From Gillisella taibaishanensis (GTDB lineage: Bacteria > Pseudomonadota > Alphaproteobacteria > Rhizobiales > Rhizobiaceae): a DNA stretch of 64,000 nucleotides. The notes beneath the pieces are model-generated. The model saw nothing but the letters and a program-made list of their open reading frames with translations, was not told the DNA's origin and ran no database searches. The stretch is taken from assembly GCF_001938985.1 (NCBI RefSeq), contig NZ_MKIN01000022.1:372001-436000 (forward strand). The letters run 5' to 3'. Shown one piece after another: positions 29,459 through 40,053 of this stretch (positions are counted from its first letter, which is position 1; each line of letters begins with the position of its first letter). A program made the position numbers and the translations under genes.

Positions 29459-30763
29459 ATGACTGATGCGGTACGCTCTGTATCGCCGTCCACCGAGCCG
29501 TTGGCGCCTGGTGCATTGAATTCTCCTGCACGGGTCCTGACGGCCAGCCTGGTCGGCACCACAATCGAATTCTTCGACTTCTACGTCTATGCCACGGCAG
29601 CCGTACTGGTCTTCCCGACGCTGTTCTTCCCCAACAGCGATCCGATGACGGCAATGCTCGCCTCGTTTGCCACCTTCTCCATCGCCTTCTTCGCAAGGCC
29701 GATGGGCGCCGTGGTCTTCGGCCATTTCGGCGACCGCATCGGCCGCAAGGCAACGCTGGTGGCGGCCCTGCTCACCATGGGCGTGTCCACAGTGGTGATC
29801 GGCCTGTTGCCGACCTATGCGCAGATCGGCGTCTATGCGCCGCTGCTGCTGGCACTGTGCCGGTTCGGCCAGGGCTTCGGCCTCGGCGGGGAATGGGGCG
29901 GCGCCGTGCTGCTCGCCACCGAGAACGCGCCTGAGGGCAAACGCAACTGGTATGCGATGTTCCCGCAGCTCGGTGCACCCGTTGGCCTGTTCCTGTCATC
30001 GGGCATCTTCTGGCTGCTGCTGCATGTCGTCTCCAAGGACGACCTCCTCGCCTGGGGCTGGCGTGTGCCCTTCCTGGCCTCGACTTTGCTGATCGCCATT
30101 GGTCTCTGGGTTCGCTTCTCGATCTCGGAAACCCCGGCCTTCCGCAAGGCCATGGAAGCCCATGAGCGGGTCGAAGTGCCTGTGGCGGAGATCTTCGGCA
30201 AATACAAGCGCAGCCTGTTTCTCGGCACCTTCGTGGCACTGGTCACCTTCGTGCTGTTCTACATCGGCACGGCCTGGCTCCTGTCCTACAATATCAAAGT
30301 GCTGCAGATGCCCTTCCTCGACGCTCTGGAAATCCAGATCATGAGCGCCGTGGTTTTCGGCATCTTCATTCCGCTGACGGCCAAGATCGGCGACAAGATC
30401 GGCCGCCGCAAGGCGCTGATCGGCATCACCATCGCAATCGCCGCCTTCTCCTTCCTGCTGCCGGTGCTGCTGACATCAGGCGAAGTCGGCGTTGCCGTAT
30501 TTGCCGCCGGCTCCATGGCACTGATGGGCATGACCTACGCGCTGATCGGCGCTGCCTTGTCGGCACCATTCCCGACAAACGTTCGCTATACCGGCGCATC
30601 GCTGACCTTCAACTTTGCCGGCATCGTCGGCGCCTCGCTGGCTCCTTATATCGCCACCTGGCTGCAGGCCACTTACGGCATGGCTTACGTCGGCTACTAT
30701 CTCGGCCTAGCCGCCGCGATCACGCTGGTGTGCATTGTCGCATCGCGCAAGGGCGAGGTTTAA
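29459..30763 (+). CDS. MFS transporter (metabolite:H+ symporter type)
   Basis: A membrane transporter of about 434 residues and twelve predicted helices. The family motif after helix 2 is FGHFGDRIGRKATLV, repeated between the halves as AKIGDKIGRRKALI. The pattern (TTIEFFDFYVYATAAVLVF at helix 1, GQGFGLGGEWGGAVLLATENAP at helix 4) is that of the MHS group, which includes ShiA, KgtP and ProP, so a proton-coupled uptake of an organic acid or osmolyte is likely. The substrate is unknown. Start sites are uncertain: ATG at 29459, ATG at 29450, or TTG at 29414 with GAGGA seven bases upstream. It is antiparallel to the dcw genes and splits murB from ddl. Confidence 0.9.
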   Translation: MTDAVRSVSPSTEPLAPGALNSPARVLTASLVGTTIEFFDFYVYATAAVLVFPTLFFPNSDPMTAMLASFATFSIAFFARPMGAVVFGHFGDRIGRKATLVAALLTMGVSTVVIGLLPTYAQIGVYAPLLLALCRFGQGFGLGGEWGGAVLLATENAPEGKRNWYAMFPQLGAPVGLFLSSGIFWLLLHVVSKDDLLAWGWRVPFLASTLLIAIGLWVRFSISETPAFRKAMEAHERVEVPVAEIFGKYKRSLFLGTFVALVTFVLFYIGTAWLLSYNIKVLQMPFLDALEIQIMSAVVFGIFIPLTAKIGDKIGRRKALIGITIAIAAFSFLLPVLLTSGEVGVAVFAAGSMALMGMTYALIGAALSAPFPTNVRYTGASLTFNFAGIVGASLAPYIATWLQATYGMAYVGYYLGLAAAITLVCIVASRKGEV

Positions 30764-30837
30764 CAAGGCTCATGGTGGGTGCCCTGCACCCACCAATTTC
30801 ATGCATTAAAGTTTCGAATGAGGCAGAAGAATACTCC

Positions 30838-31116
30838 ATGGTGCAAGCCAGTTCGATATGCACGTTTTTGTCGGCTTTGACCGGAGGCTATTCTGCATGG
30901 CTATGGTACAAGTCGAGCCGTATACCGATTAGTCCTGACTGGGCAGGTTGCGGTTTTGAACCGGTAGATCCTGAACAGTCGCACACCGGATGGATCGTTG
31001 CCATTCTACAAGCGGCAAGCGAATCATCTAAAATTAATAAGCATGCAGCTGCGTGGTCTGCTTCGACCGCCGCCATAACGGTCATCTCTGCTTTGTGTGG
31101 CCTATTTGGATATTGA
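30838..31116 (+). CDS. Small two-helix membrane protein
   Basis: A 92-residue product with a hydrophobic segment at each end (SSICTFLSALTGGYSAWLW and SASTAAITVISALCGLFGY) and a soluble centre (EPVDPEQSHTGWIVAILQAA). I recall similar small proteins in other proteobacteria, with the same order of helix, polar centre with a QxxxxxNKxAA-like motif, and helix, but no function is known. The ATG at 30838 is chosen because the helix starts right after it; the frame runs open further upstream into the MFS gene. Base composition is clearly lower in GC than the neighbours, which suggests recent acquisition. It is 74 bp past the MFS gene and followed by a terminator. Confidence 0.65.
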   Translation: MVQASSICTFLSALTGGYSAWLWYKSSRIPISPDWAGCGFEPVDPEQSHTGWIVAILQAASESSKINKHAAAWSASTAAITVISALCGLFGY

Positions 31117-31174
31117 AACATCCAACCCGAAGCTATGGCGAAAACAGCTCAACTTGAATCAGATTCTGAACAAC

Positions 31175-31212
31175 AAAAAACGCCGCCAAGTGATTCCACT
31201 GGCGGCGTTTTT
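31175..31212. terminator. Bidirectional terminator between the small membrane protein and murB
   Basis: An A-run, CGCCGCCAAGTG, loop, CACTGGCGGCG and a T-run form a hairpin with one bulged base, flanked by A6 and T5. It works for plus-strand transcripts of the MFS unit and minus-strand murB transcripts. Confidence 0.85.
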
Positions 31213-31233
31213 CGTGATTGGAAGAAGCCCGAA

Positions 31234-32208
31234 TTAGTCGGTGGTCACGCCCATGAACGGCGCCACTTCGCGGCCCGGCATGAACAGGCCCAGGCGCTTG
31301 ATTTCCCAATGAAGCTTGATGCCGGACTTTTCGAACACCAGCTGGCGGATGGTTTCGCCGAGATATTCGAGATCATAGGCCGTGGCATGGCCGATATTGA
31401 TCATGAAATTGCAATGCAGCGACGACATCTGCGCGCCGCCGATCATCAGCCCGCGTCCGCCGGCCTCGTCGATCAGTTCCCAAGCAGAATGGCCGGGTGG
31501 GTTCTTGAAGGTGGAGCCGCCGGTCTTTTCCTTGACTGGCTGCACGGTTTCCCGGTGCTGGCGCACGGCATCCATTTCGGCGCGGATGACAGACTTTTCC
31601 TGAGGGAAGCCTTCGAACAGGCCGCTAACGAAGATCAGGCCTTCCGGTGCCTGCGAATGGCGATAGCCATAGCCCATGTCGGCCTTGGTGAGAACATGAA
31701 CAGTGCCCTTGCGGTCCACCGCCTCGACTTCGACGACACGTTCGGCCGTCTCGCCACCATTGGCGCCGGCATTCATCCGAAGCGCCCCGCCGATCGAGCC
31801 CGGAATGCCGTAGTAGAAGGCAAAGCCGCCGATGTTATTGTCCATGGCCATGGCAGCTATATGCTTGTCCGGGCAGATAGCGCCGGCACGGATGCGGTTT
31901 TCGCCTTCCAGCTCCAGCCCGCCAAAACCCTTGGCCGACAGCCTGATGACCACGCCAGGAATACCGCCGTCGCGCACCAGCAAATTGGAGCCAACGCCGA
32001 CCACGGTCAGCGGCACATCGTCAGGCAGGATCTTCAGGAAGGCAATCAGATCGTCCTTGTCATGCGGCTGAAACATCAGCTCGGCAAGACCGCCGGCCTG
32101 GAACCAGGTCACCCGGTCCATCGGCGCATTCGGCGTCAGCCGGCCCCGTAGCGCATCCACACCCGAGCCCAGACGAGCCAGCAGCTTTTCCCCATCCACC
32201 TGTTTCAT
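31234..32208 (-). CDS. murB: UDP-N-acetylenolpyruvoylglucosamine reductase
   Basis: The FAD enzyme (324 residues) makes UDP-MurNAc. FAD-binding segments are [15 protein letters not shown] and [19 protein letters not shown]; the catalytic serine is in [18 protein letters not shown]. It lacks the extra loop of E. coli MurB, as expected of type II MurB. The start at [10 protein letters not shown] (32208) has GGGAAAA upstream; the longer frame to 32259 lacks support. It is the last gene of the mraZ-murB transcript; a terminator lies 22 bp past the stop. Confidence 0.96.
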   Translation of the reverse strand: MKQVDGEKLLARLGSGVDALRGRLTPNAPMDRVTWFQAGGLAELMFQPHDKDDLIAFLKILPDDVPLTVVGVGSNLLVRDGGIPGVVIRLSAKGFGGLELEGENRIRAGAICPDKHIAAMAMDNNIGGFAFYYGIPGSIGGALRMNAGANGGETAERVVEVEAVDRKGTVHVLTKADMGYGYRHSQAPEGLIFVSGLFEGFPQEKSVIRAEMDAVRQHRETVQPVKEKTGGSTFKNPPGHSAWELIDEAGGRGLMIGGAQMSSLHCNFMINIGHATAYDLEYLGETIRQLVFEKSGIKLHWEIKRLGLFMPGREVAPFMGVTTD

Positions 32209-32286
32209 TCCGATTTTTCCCGAATGCGCTTGCAACTCTTGGCAGACAGCCTGCCCCATCTCATTTCGGCAGCACCGCTGCCACTC

Positions 32287-33705
32287 TCATTTCTCAGGCG
32301 AAGACGCCAGTTTTTCCAGCTCGCCGGGCAGTGCCGCTGCCCATTGGGTGATATTGCCAGCCCCCAACAGGACCACAAAATCGCCCGGTTGCGCAATGGT
32401 CGAAACCACGCCGGCCAGTTTGTCCGGCGACGCCAGATATCGTGCATCGCGATGCCCGCTTGCCCGGATACGCGACACCAGCGCTTCGGAATCGATGCCC
32501 TCGATCGGATCTTCACCCGCAGCATAGACCGGCGACAAGAGAATGCTATCGGCATCGTTAAAGCAATTGGCGAAATCCTCGAATAGACTCGACAGTCGCG
32601 AGAAGCGGTGCGGCTGGTGCACGGCGATGATCCGCCCCTTGCAGCTCTCACGCGCCGCCTTCAGCACCGCCTTGATTTCCACGGGATGGTGGCCGTAATC
32701 GTCGAAGACCTGCACGCCGTTCCAGGTGCCGGTCAGCGTGAAGCGCCGCTTGACGCCACTAAAGCTCGACAGGCCCTTGCGGATGGCCTCTTCCGAAATT
32801 CCCAGCCGGTTGGCGACAGCAATCGCCGCGCAGGCATTCGAAATATTGTGCCGGCCGGGCATCGGCAGCATCAGATCGTTGAAGGTAAAGATCCGACCGG
32901 TGCGGCGGCGCCTGATCTCCACGTCGAAGATCGAGCGCGTGCCATCGTTGCGCACGTTGGAAAAGCGCACATCGGCCTGCGGGTTTTCGCCATAGGTCAC
33001 CACCTTACGGTCTTCGATCCGGCCAACCAGGACCTGCACTTCAGGATGGTCGAGGCACATGACGCCGAAACCGTAGAAAGGTACATTCTCGACGAACTGC
33101 CGGAATGCAGCGCGCACGGCATCGAAATTGCCGTAGTGGTCAAGATGCTCGGGGTCGATATTGGTGACGACAGCTACATCAGCAGGCAGTTTCAGGAAGG
33201 TACCGTCAGACTCGTCTGCCTCGACCACCATCCACTCACCCTCGCCCATGCGCGCATTGGTGCCATAGGCATTGATGATGCCGCCGTTGATTACCGTCGG
33301 GTCGAGCTGGCCGGCTTCGAGCAGCGCTGCGACCATTGACGTCGTTGTCGTCTTGCCATGGGTGCCACCGATGGCGATCGCATTGCGGAAGCGCATCAGC
33401 TCGGCCAGCATTTCGGCCCGGCGCACCACCGGCAGCAGTTTTTCGCGCGCGGCAATCAGTTCGGGATTATTCTTCTTGATGGCTGTGGAAACAACGACCA
33501 CTTCGGCATCGCCGAGATTTTCCGGCTTGTGGCCGACGAAAACCTCGATGCCCTTGTCGCGCAGCCGCTGCACATTGGCGCTTTCCGCCTGGTCCGATCC
33601 CTGCACGCGGTGACCGAGATTATGCAGCACTTCGGCAATGCCACTCATACCGATCCCGCCGATCCCGATGAAATGCACCAGACCGATGCTCTTCGGCATT
33701 TTCAT
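32287..33705 (-). CDS. murC: UDP-N-acetylmuramate--L-alanine ligase
   Basis: A 472-residue Mur ligase that adds L-Ala to UDP-MurNAc. The ATP loop is [11 protein letters not shown], the N-terminal nucleotide fold shows [16 protein letters not shown], and later motifs include [11 protein letters not shown] and [12 protein letters not shown]. All are typical of MurC (GTHGKTTT and the DDYAHHP-like motif). The start overlaps the stop of murG by 4 bp. It precedes murB by 78 bp. Confidence 0.97.
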   Translation of the reverse strand: MKMPKSIGLVHFIGIGGIGMSGIAEVLHNLGHRVQGSDQAESANVQRLRDKGIEVFVGHKPENLGDAEVVVVSTAIKKNNPELIAAREKLLPVVRRAEMLAELMRFRNAIAIGGTHGKTTTTSMVAALLEAGQLDPTVINGGIINAYGTNARMGEGEWMVVEADESDGTFLKLPADVAVVTNIDPEHLDHYGNFDAVRAAFRQFVENVPFYGFGVMCLDHPEVQVLVGRIEDRKVVTYGENPQADVRFSNVRNDGTRSIFDVEIRRRRTGRIFTFNDLMLPMPGRHNISNACAAIAVANRLGISEEAIRKGLSSFSGVKRRFTLTGTWNGVQVFDDYGHHPVEIKAVLKAARESCKGRIIAVHQPHRFSRLSSLFEDFANCFNDADSILLSPVYAAGEDPIEGIDSEALVSRIRASGHRDARYLASPDKLAGVVSTIAQPGDFVVLLGAGNITQWAAALPGELEKLASSPEK

Positions 33706-34823
33706 GCTGTCACTTCCTTTGTAGTCTTAAAACTCCTGCCCTCGGCAATAGTCTGAACCAGTTCGGCAAGCAAGCCTGCCGCCTCCGGTTGTCCCGCGCT
33801 GCGGGCCGATGACGCCATGTGGGCAAGCTTGTCCGGGCTGGTCATCCACTCCTTCAATAGGCTTGAGAGCTTTTCAGGCGTCAGTTCCGATTGGGGCACG
33901 ACGATTGCCCCGCCCTTGCCGGCGATGGCTGCCGCGTTCGCAGCCTGATCGTGATCGAGCGCGTAAGGATAAGGCACCAGCACCGCAGGCCGGCCGACAA
34001 CGCTGAGCTCCGTCACAGTCGAGGCACCGGAGCGGGAAATCACCATCTGCGCCGCGCCGATCCGCTCGGCCATGTCGCCGAAGAAGGGCGAGACCGATGC
34101 GGGAACCTTGAGCTTTTCATAGAGGGTCTTAACCCGGTCGGCATCCTCCGGCCGGGCCTGCTGCGTCACATGCAGACGGGCGCGCAGCACATCATCGAGA
34201 ATGCAGATGGCGCTTGGCACCGCATTGGAAAAATGCTGGGCACCCTGGCTGCCGCCGAACACGACCAGCTCGAATGGATCGCCGTCGCCCGAAGGACGGT
34301 ATTCCGTTTCAGACGCCGCCAGCACCGCAGGGCGCACCGGATTGCCGGTGACCACGGTCTTGTCGGCATAGGGGCCGCCGGCCTGCAGGAAACCGCCGGC
34401 AATCGCCTGTACCCGAGGCGCCAGAAACCGGTTGGCCCGGCCCATGACGGCGTTCTGCTCATGGATGACGGTGGCCACACCAAGCGCGCGCGCCGCCATC
34501 AGCGGCGGAATGGTCGGATAACCGCCAAAGCCAATCACGACCTTCGGCTTCAGCTTGGCGATCAGCGCACGGGCGACACGGTAGCCGCGCCAGAGCGTCA
34601 ACATGGCCTTGGTCACGGCGACAGGGTTTTTCGAGCCGATCGTCGCGGAAGGCACGATATGGATCGCATCGGCCGGGAATTTGCCGGCATAGCGTTCGGC
34701 CCGGCTATCCGTGACCAGATGCACGCTATAGCCACGGGCGCGCAATTCATGCGCCAGCGCCTCGGCTGGAAACAAATGGCCGCCGGTACCCCCGGCGGCA
34801 AGAAGGATGAGACCTTTCGACAT
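33702..34823 (-). CDS. murG: UDP-GlcNAc:lipid I GlcNAc transferase
   Basis: The 373-residue GT-B glycosyltransferase converts lipid I to lipid II at the inner face of the membrane. Landmarks are [16 protein letters not shown] (loop 1), [14 protein letters not shown] and [14 protein letters not shown] in the N-terminal domain, and [17 protein letters not shown] in the C-terminal domain. GGAG lies nine bases before the ATG. The 40 bp between it and ftsW hold three tandem copies of a 13-bp unit. The stop overlaps the start of murC. Confidence 0.97.
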   Translation of the reverse strand: MSKGLILLAAGGTGGHLFPAEALAHELRARGYSVHLVTDSRAERYAGKFPADAIHIVPSATIGSKNPVAVTKAMLTLWRGYRVARALIAKLKPKVVIGFGGYPTIPPLMAARALGVATVIHEQNAVMGRANRFLAPRVQAIAGGFLQAGGPYADKTVVTGNPVRPAVLAASETEYRPSGDGDPFELVVFGGSQGAQHFSNAVPSAICILDDVLRARLHVTQQARPEDADRVKTLYEKLKVPASVSPFFGDMAERIGAAQMVISRSGASTVTELSVVGRPAVLVPYPYALDHDQAANAAAIAGKGGAIVVPQSELTPEKLSSLLKEWMTSPDKLAHMASSARSAGQPEAAGLLAELVQTIAEGRSFKTTKEVTA

Positions 34824-34832
34824 GAAAACTCC

Positions 34833-34871
34833 GCTGGCCTAATCTGCTGGCCTGTTTTGCTGGCCTATTCT
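34833..34871. repeat. Tandem 13-bp repeat, three copies, at the ftsW-murG junction
   Basis: The units, on the plus strand, are GCTGGCCTAATCT, GCTGGCCTGTTTT and GCTGGCCTATTCT, with a partial fourth (GCCGG) inside ftsW. The last unit contains the ftsW stop codon and the first ends just before the murG ribosome-binding site. Confidence 0.8.
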
Positions 34872-36019
34872 GCCGGAACGCCCTGAACCGACCTGAACAG
34901 CCGTCGCTCCTGCGAACGCTTTTCCGGCCTGTGACGCGTCAGCGCCAGGATGAAGCCTGCTGTCACACCAATCGCGACCATGGAGGACCCACCATAGGAG
35001 ATCAAGGGCAGCGTCATGCCCTTGGCAGGCAGCAGTTCGAGATTGACGCCGATATTGATCATCGACTGCACACCGATCTGAAGGATCAACCCAGCCACGG
35101 CAAAACGGTTGAAGTCGTTGCGCTCGCGAAACGCATGGCCGAGGCCCCTGATAACCAGGAAGGCAAAGATCGTCACCAGCAGCAGGCAAAAGATGATGCC
35201 GAATTCCTCGGCAGCGACCGAGAAGATGAAGTCGGTATGGGCGTCGGGAATGATCCGCTTGACGATCCCCTCGCCCGGGCCGACGCCAAACCAGTTGCCG
35301 CGAATGATCGCCTCGCGCGCCGTATCCACCTGGAACGTATCGCCATCGCCGGTGAGGAAGCGGTCGATACGGCCGGCAACGTGCGGCATGGTGTAATAGG
35401 CGAGCGTCGAGCCGAGACCGCCGATACCGGCAAGCAGCACGATGAAGATCCAGGGCACGCCGGCCATGAAGAACATGCCGCCCCAGACCACCGAAGTCAG
35501 AACCGTCTGGCCGAAGTCCGGCTGCACCATCAACAGCGCCACCACCACCATGAACAGCAGAATGGCGAAAAAATTGCCGGGAATGTCCGGCTGGCGGGCA
35601 TGTTCGGCAAACAGCCAGGCGCAGACCACGATGAAAGCAGGCTTCATGAATTCTGACGGCTGAATCGACAGGCTGCCGAAATTGATCCAGCGATGCGCGC
35701 CCTTGACTTCAGGACCGAAAAACAATGCCAGGATCATCAAGCCGAGCGACGCAAACAGGATGAGCAATGCGACCCGCCGGATCTGCCGGGGCGACAGAAA
35801 AGACAGTCCGATCATCGTTCCGAGGCAGGGTATGGTAAAGGCGGCCTGACGGCGCACGAAGTGGAAGCTGTCGAGCCCGATACGCTCGGCCACCGCAGGC
35901 GACGCGGCAAAGGACAGCATGAAGCCGATGCCGAGAAGCACGATGAATGTCACCAGAAAGAGCCTGTCGATGGTCCAGAACCAATCGGCCAAAGCTCCAC
36001 GTTCCGCGCGGCTTACCAT
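34865..36019 (-). CDS. ftsW: Division-specific septal glycosyltransferase FtsW
   Basis: A 384-residue SEDS-family protein with about ten membrane helices. Motifs include HRWINFGSLSIQPSEFMKPAF and the C-terminal MINIGVNLELLPAKGMTLPL, both hallmarks of FtsW/RodA. It polymerises lipid II together with FtsI at the septum. The basic N-terminus (MVSRAERGALADWFWTIDR) is cytoplasmic. It begins one base after the murD stop. The stop codon lies inside a 13-bp tandem repeat, so the end of the protein (VQGVPAE) could shift in strains with another repeat number. Confidence 0.97.
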   Translation of the reverse strand: MVSRAERGALADWFWTIDRLFLVTFIVLLGIGFMLSFAASPAVAERIGLDSFHFVRRQAAFTIPCLGTMIGLSFLSPRQIRRVALLILFASLGLMILALFFGPEVKGAHRWINFGSLSIQPSEFMKPAFIVVCAWLFAEHARQPDIPGNFFAILLFMVVVALLMVQPDFGQTVLTSVVWGGMFFMAGVPWIFIVLLAGIGGLGSTLAYYTMPHVAGRIDRFLTGDGDTFQVDTAREAIIRGNWFGVGPGEGIVKRIIPDAHTDFIFSVAAEEFGIIFCLLLVTIFAFLVIRGLGHAFRERNDFNRFAVAGLILQIGVQSMINIGVNLELLPAKGMTLPLISYGGSSMVAIGVTAGFILALTRHRPEKRSQERRLFRSVQGVPAE

Positions 36020-36020
36020 A

Positions 36021-37424
36021 TCATGTCTCTCCTGGAGCCTGTTGGATCAGCATCGTCATACCTTCAAGCCCTGCAACCAGCGAGACGAAGGCATCGCCGC
36101 GGACTTCGAAATTCTTATACTGGTCGAAGCTTGCGCAAGCCGGTGACAGCATCACCGCCACATCGGCGCCATCGGCCTCAGCATCGACGCTGGCATGCGC
36201 CACCGCCCGGTCCAGCGTGCCTGATATCTCAAACGGCACAGCAGAGCCCAGCGTCGCCGCAAAACCAGCCGCTGCCTCGCCGATCAGATAGGCCTTGGCG
36301 ATGCGGGAAAACAGCGGCTGAAGGCTCGCAATCCCACCCTGTTTCGGCAAACCGCCGGCAATCCAGTAGATCCGGTCGTAGCTCGACAGAGCCGGCGCTG
36401 CCGCCTCGGCATTGGTGGCCTTGCTGTCGTTGACGAAGACGACACGCCCGCGCCGCCCGACAGGCTGCATGCGATGTTTCAGCCCGGCAAAGCTCTGCAA
36501 ACCGACCCGCACTTCTTCGACCGTCAGGCCAACGGCAAGGCAGGCCGCAATCGCCGCTGCCGCGTTCTGGGCATTGTGGCTGCCGCGCAGGGTGGAAATG
36601 CCGTTGAGGTCGGCGATCATCTCTCCGCTGCCGCCGCTGACGATACGATGGCCGGCATTGAACAACCCATCCGTCAACGCGCGATCCTTGGAGATCCGCA
36701 GAACCCGCTTGCCATCGGCTTCCAGCCGTTCGGCAATCGCCGCGCAATAGCTGTCGTCGACGCCGACGACAGCCGTGTCGCTACCGGCCACCAACCGCTC
36801 CTTGATGGCGGCATAGTTTTCCATGCTGCCATGGCGGTCGAGATGATCAGGGGTGAGATTCAAAAGAATACCGGCCGTAGGATCGATGCTGGGGGCAAGA
36901 TCGATCTGGTAGGACGAGCATTCGACCACGTAGTAACGGTTCGGCGCCGGCGGATCGAGCGTCAGGACCGCCGTGCCGATATTGCCGCCGACCTGCACGT
37001 CATAGCCATTGGCCGAGAGGATATGGCCGATCAGCGCGGTGGTGGTCGATTTGCCATTGGTGCCGGTTATGGCGATGAAGGGGCAGCCCGGCGCGGTGGC
37101 GCGGCGCTCGCGCACGAACAACTCGACATCGCCGATAATTTCGGCGCCTGCCGCCTTCGCCAAGTCCACGGTCCAATGGGGTTTCGGATGGGTCAGCGGC
37201 ACACCGGGAGACAAAACCAGGGCTGCGACACCGCTCCAGTCGATGCCGCGCAGGTCCGTGGCGATCAGCCCTCGGCTGCGCGCTTTCTCGACGCTATCGG
37301 GATTGTCGTCCCAGACGGTCACGTCGGCGCCGCCGGCCACAAGCGCCTCGGCCGTAGCCAGGCCCGAGCCACCAAGCCCGAACAGCGCAACCTTGCGATC
37401 CCTCAATGTGGCGACCGGGATCAT
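36021..37424 (-). CDS. murD: UDP-N-acetylmuramoylalanine--D-glutamate ligase
   Basis: The 467-residue Mur ligase adds D-Glu to UDP-MurNAc-L-Ala. The ATP loop is [18 protein letters not shown]; others are [18 protein letters not shown] at the N-terminus, [20 protein letters not shown] and [17 protein letters not shown] (the NDSKATN motif is diagnostic for MurD). It is closely packed: mraY ends 8 bp upstream, and ftsW begins one base after it. Confidence 0.97.
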   Translation of the reverse strand: MIPVATLRDRKVALFGLGGSGLATAEALVAGGADVTVWDDNPDSVEKARSRGLIATDLRGIDWSGVAALVLSPGVPLTHPKPHWTVDLAKAAGAEIIGDVELFVRERRATAPGCPFIAITGTNGKSTTTALIGHILSANGYDVQVGGNIGTAVLTLDPPAPNRYYVVECSSYQIDLAPSIDPTAGILLNLTPDHLDRHGSMENYAAIKERLVAGSDTAVVGVDDSYCAAIAERLEADGKRVLRISKDRALTDGLFNAGHRIVSGGSGEMIADLNGISTLRGSHNAQNAAAAIAACLAVGLTVEEVRVGLQSFAGLKHRMQPVGRRGRVVFVNDSKATNAEAAAPALSSYDRIYWIAGGLPKQGGIASLQPLFSRIAKAYLIGEAAAGFAATLGSAVPFEISGTLDRAVAHASVDAEADGADVAVMLSPACASFDQYKNFEVRGDAFVSLVAGLEGMTMLIQQAPGET

Positions 37425-37431
37425 CGCGCCC

Positions 37432-38532
37432 TCACCGCAGTTTCAGAGTGGCAAGGCCGAGCATGGCGAGCCCGACGGCAATGATCCAGAAGCGGATGAC
37501 GACCTGACTTTCCGTCCAGCCCTTCTTTTCGAAATGGTGATGGATCGGCGCCATCAGGAACACGCGCCGACCGGTGCGCTTGTACCAGAACACCTGGATG
37601 ATGACCGACAGCGTCTCCATCACGAACAAGCCGCCGATGATGACCATGACAATCTCGTGTTTGGTGGCGACGGCGACCGTGCCGATCAAGCCGCCCAACG
37701 ACAGTGATCCCGTATCGCCCATGAAGATCGCGGCCGGCGGCGCATTGAACCAGAGAAACCCCAGACCAGCGCCAATGACCGCGCCGAGAATAACCGCGAG
37801 TTCGCCTGTCCCCGGCACGAAATTGATCTGCAGATAGCCGGAAAATACGATGTTACCGGCGAGATAGGCGATCAGGCCGAAGGCGGCCGAGGCGATCATC
37901 ACAGGCACGATGGCCAAGCCATCCAGGCCGTCCGTCAGGTTGACGGCATTGCCGGCGGCAACGATGACGAAACCGCCAAACAAAATGAAGAAATAGCCGA
38001 TGTTGAGCAGCGCATCCTTGAAGAAGGGAAAAGCGATCGAGGTCGCCACATGCGGTCCTTGCGGCGCTGAAACCTTGGCAGCCTCCATCATGAAGAACAC
38101 GGCGATGCCGGCAATCACGAATTCGATGGCAAGCCGGGCCTTGCCGGAAAAGCCCTTGTCCGATTGCTTGGTGACCTTCAGATAATCGTCGTAGAAGCCG
38201 ATGGCGCCGAAACCGAGCGTGACCAGCAGCGTCGCCACCACATAGACATTCGACAGATCGGCCCAGAGCAGCGACGAGCCTACGATGCCGGCCAGAATCA
38301 TCAAGCCGCCCATGGTTGGCGTGCCAGACTTCTTGAAATGCGTCTGCGGCCCATCGGCACGGATCGGCTGGCCCTTGCCCTGGCGCACCTTGAGAGACGA
38401 AATGATCTTCGGTCCAAACAGGAAGACGATCAGCGCCGCCGTGAACATCGCCGCCCCGGTCCGGAAGGTGATGTACCGGAACAGGTTGAAGAACTGGATG
38501 TGGTTAGCGAGTTCAACGAGCCAAATCAGCAT
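37432..38532 (-). CDS. mraY: Phospho-N-acetylmuramoyl-pentapeptide transferase
   Basis: This integral membrane enzyme (366 residues, about ten helices) makes lipid I from UDP-MurNAc-pentapeptide and undecaprenyl phosphate. Family motifs are [47 protein letters not shown] and [17 protein letters not shown]. All active aspartates ([18 protein letters not shown]) and the HHH loop are present. It lies 88 bp downstream of murF and just before murD. Confidence 0.98.
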   Translation of the reverse strand: MLIWLVELANHIQFFNLFRYITFRTGAAMFTAALIVFLFGPKIISSLKVRQGKGQPIRADGPQTHFKKSGTPTMGGLMILAGIVGSSLLWADLSNVYVVATLLVTLGFGAIGFYDDYLKVTKQSDKGFSGKARLAIEFVIAGIAVFFMMEAAKVSAPQGPHVATSIAFPFFKDALLNIGYFFILFGGFVIVAAGNAVNLTDGLDGLAIVPVMIASAAFGLIAYLAGNIVFSGYLQINFVPGTGELAVILGAVIGAGLGFLWFNAPPAAIFMGDTGSLSLGGLIGTVAVATKHEIVMVIIGGLFVMETLSVIIQVFWYKRTGRRVFLMAPIHHHFEKKGWTESQVVIRFWIIAVGLAMLGLATLKLR

Positions 38533-38619
38533 AAAAGCACTTTCGAGAGCATATCGGGCAAAAGAGCGGAGCGGCTTTGCATCATGACATGCGTTAACAA
38601 GACGGTTGGAGCGGGAAGG

Positions 38620-40053
38620 TCATTCCGGGCGGCGGGTGTCGTCCAATGGTGGATAGTTGTCAAGCAATGCAGCTACGATCTTGCCGAAACCGATGCCGAG
38701 CGACGACTTGATCATCATCACATCGCCACCCCCGACATTGGCGACACAAAAGGCTCCCAATTGCTCTGCCGTATCGAAGGATTGCACCGAAACCGTCTCC
38801 GGCAATTGTGCCTTCAACGCCGTCATCGCTTGCCCGGCAAGCCAGACATGCTCGATACCGGCGGCAAGCAACGGGCCAGCCAGTTCGCCATGTAACTCAT
38901 GCGAAAGCTCGCCCATCTCGAGCATGTCGCCAAGCACAGCGATCCGCCTGCCCTCGCCGCGAGGCTGGGCTGCAGCGAGCACTGAAATTGCGGCGCGCAT
39001 CGAGGCCGGATTGGCATTGTAGCTCTCGTCGATCAGCGTGAAAGGCCCCGTCGGCGTGCGCAGCCGGTGCCGCTCCCCACGGCCCTTGACCGGAGCAAGC
39101 CGGCTTAGCGCGTCGACGGCCGCATCGAGATCGCCACCAAAGATCCTGACAGCACCGAGCGCCGCCATGGCATTTTCAGCGATATGGCGGCCGGGTGCGG
39201 CAATGACCACTTCCCGCGTCTCGCCATCGATGACAGTCCATATGGTCGAGCTTTCAGCAGCACCGTCGAATTCCGCCAGTCGGAATTCCGCCTTGGCATG
39301 CTGTCCAAAGGAATGAATGCGGGTGATACCGGCCTCTTGGGCCTTGTGTTCGAGATATTCGAAATAGGGATTGTCGCGGTTGAGCAGCGCCACGCCGTTG
39401 GCGGTCACGCCGGAAAAGATCTCGGCTTTGGCATCAGCGATCTCGTCGACGCTTGCAAAATTGCCAAGATGCGCCGGCGCAATCGTGGTGATGATCGCCA
39501 GATGTGGCCGCACCAGCGCCACCAGCGGGGTGATCTCGCCGGAATGGTTCATGCCGATCTCGAACACGCCGAAATCAGCGCTGGCGGGCATCCGCGCCAG
39601 CGTCAGCGGCACACCCCAGTGATTGTTGAAGGAGGCGACCGCCGCATGCACTTCGCCCGAGGGTGCGAGCACCTGGCGCAGCATTTCCTTGGTCGTCGTC
39701 TTGCCGACCGAGCCGGTGACGGCGACGATCTTGGCACGCGAGCGAGCACGCGCGGCAACCGCCAGCCGGCCGAGTGCCTGCAATACGTCGTCGACGACGA
39801 TCATCGGCACGGTCAGCCGGCCAAGAGCCGGCAGTTTCGCCTCGTTGACCACCATCAGCGCCGCGCCATTGGCAACCGCGATGCTGGCATAGTCATGGCC
39901 GTCGAGCCTCTCGCCCTTGATGGCAAAGAAGGCCTCGCCCGGCTGAATGCTGCGGCTATCAATGGAAATGCCGGTAATACCGGCGGGCATGGTCCCGACC
40001 GGCCGTCCAGCGGTGGCTGCAACAAGGTCGTCGATGGTCCAGAGAAAACTCAC
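38620..40053 (-). CDS. murF: UDP-MurNAc-tripeptide--D-Ala-D-Ala ligase
   Basis: The 477-residue enzyme adds the D-Ala-D-Ala made by Ddl. The ATP loop is [18 protein letters not shown], and further motifs are [32 protein letters not shown] and [17 protein letters not shown] (DESYNANP is diagnostic). The start overlaps the murE stop by 4 bp (ATGA), so they are translationally coupled. Confidence 0.97.
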   Translation of the reverse strand: MSFLWTIDDLVAATAGRPVGTMPAGITGISIDSRSIQPGEAFFAIKGERLDGHDYASIAVANGAALMVVNEAKLPALGRLTVPMIVVDDVLQALGRLAVAARARSRAKIVAVTGSVGKTTTKEMLRQVLAPSGEVHAAVASFNNHWGVPLTLARMPASADFGVFEIGMNHSGEITPLVALVRPHLAIITTIAPAHLGNFASVDEIADAKAEIFSGVTANGVALLNRDNPYFEYLEHKAQEAGITRIHSFGQHAKAEFRLAEFDGAAESSTIWTVIDGETREVVIAAPGRHIAENAMAALGAVRIFGGDLDAAVDALSRLAPVKGRGERHRLRTPTGPFTLIDESYNANPASMRAAISVLAAAQPRGEGRRIAVLGDMLEMGELSHELHGELAGPLLAAGIEHVWLAGQAMTALKAQLPETVSVQSFDTAEQLGAFCVANVGGGDVMMIKSSLGIGFGKIVAALLDNYPPLDDTRRPE

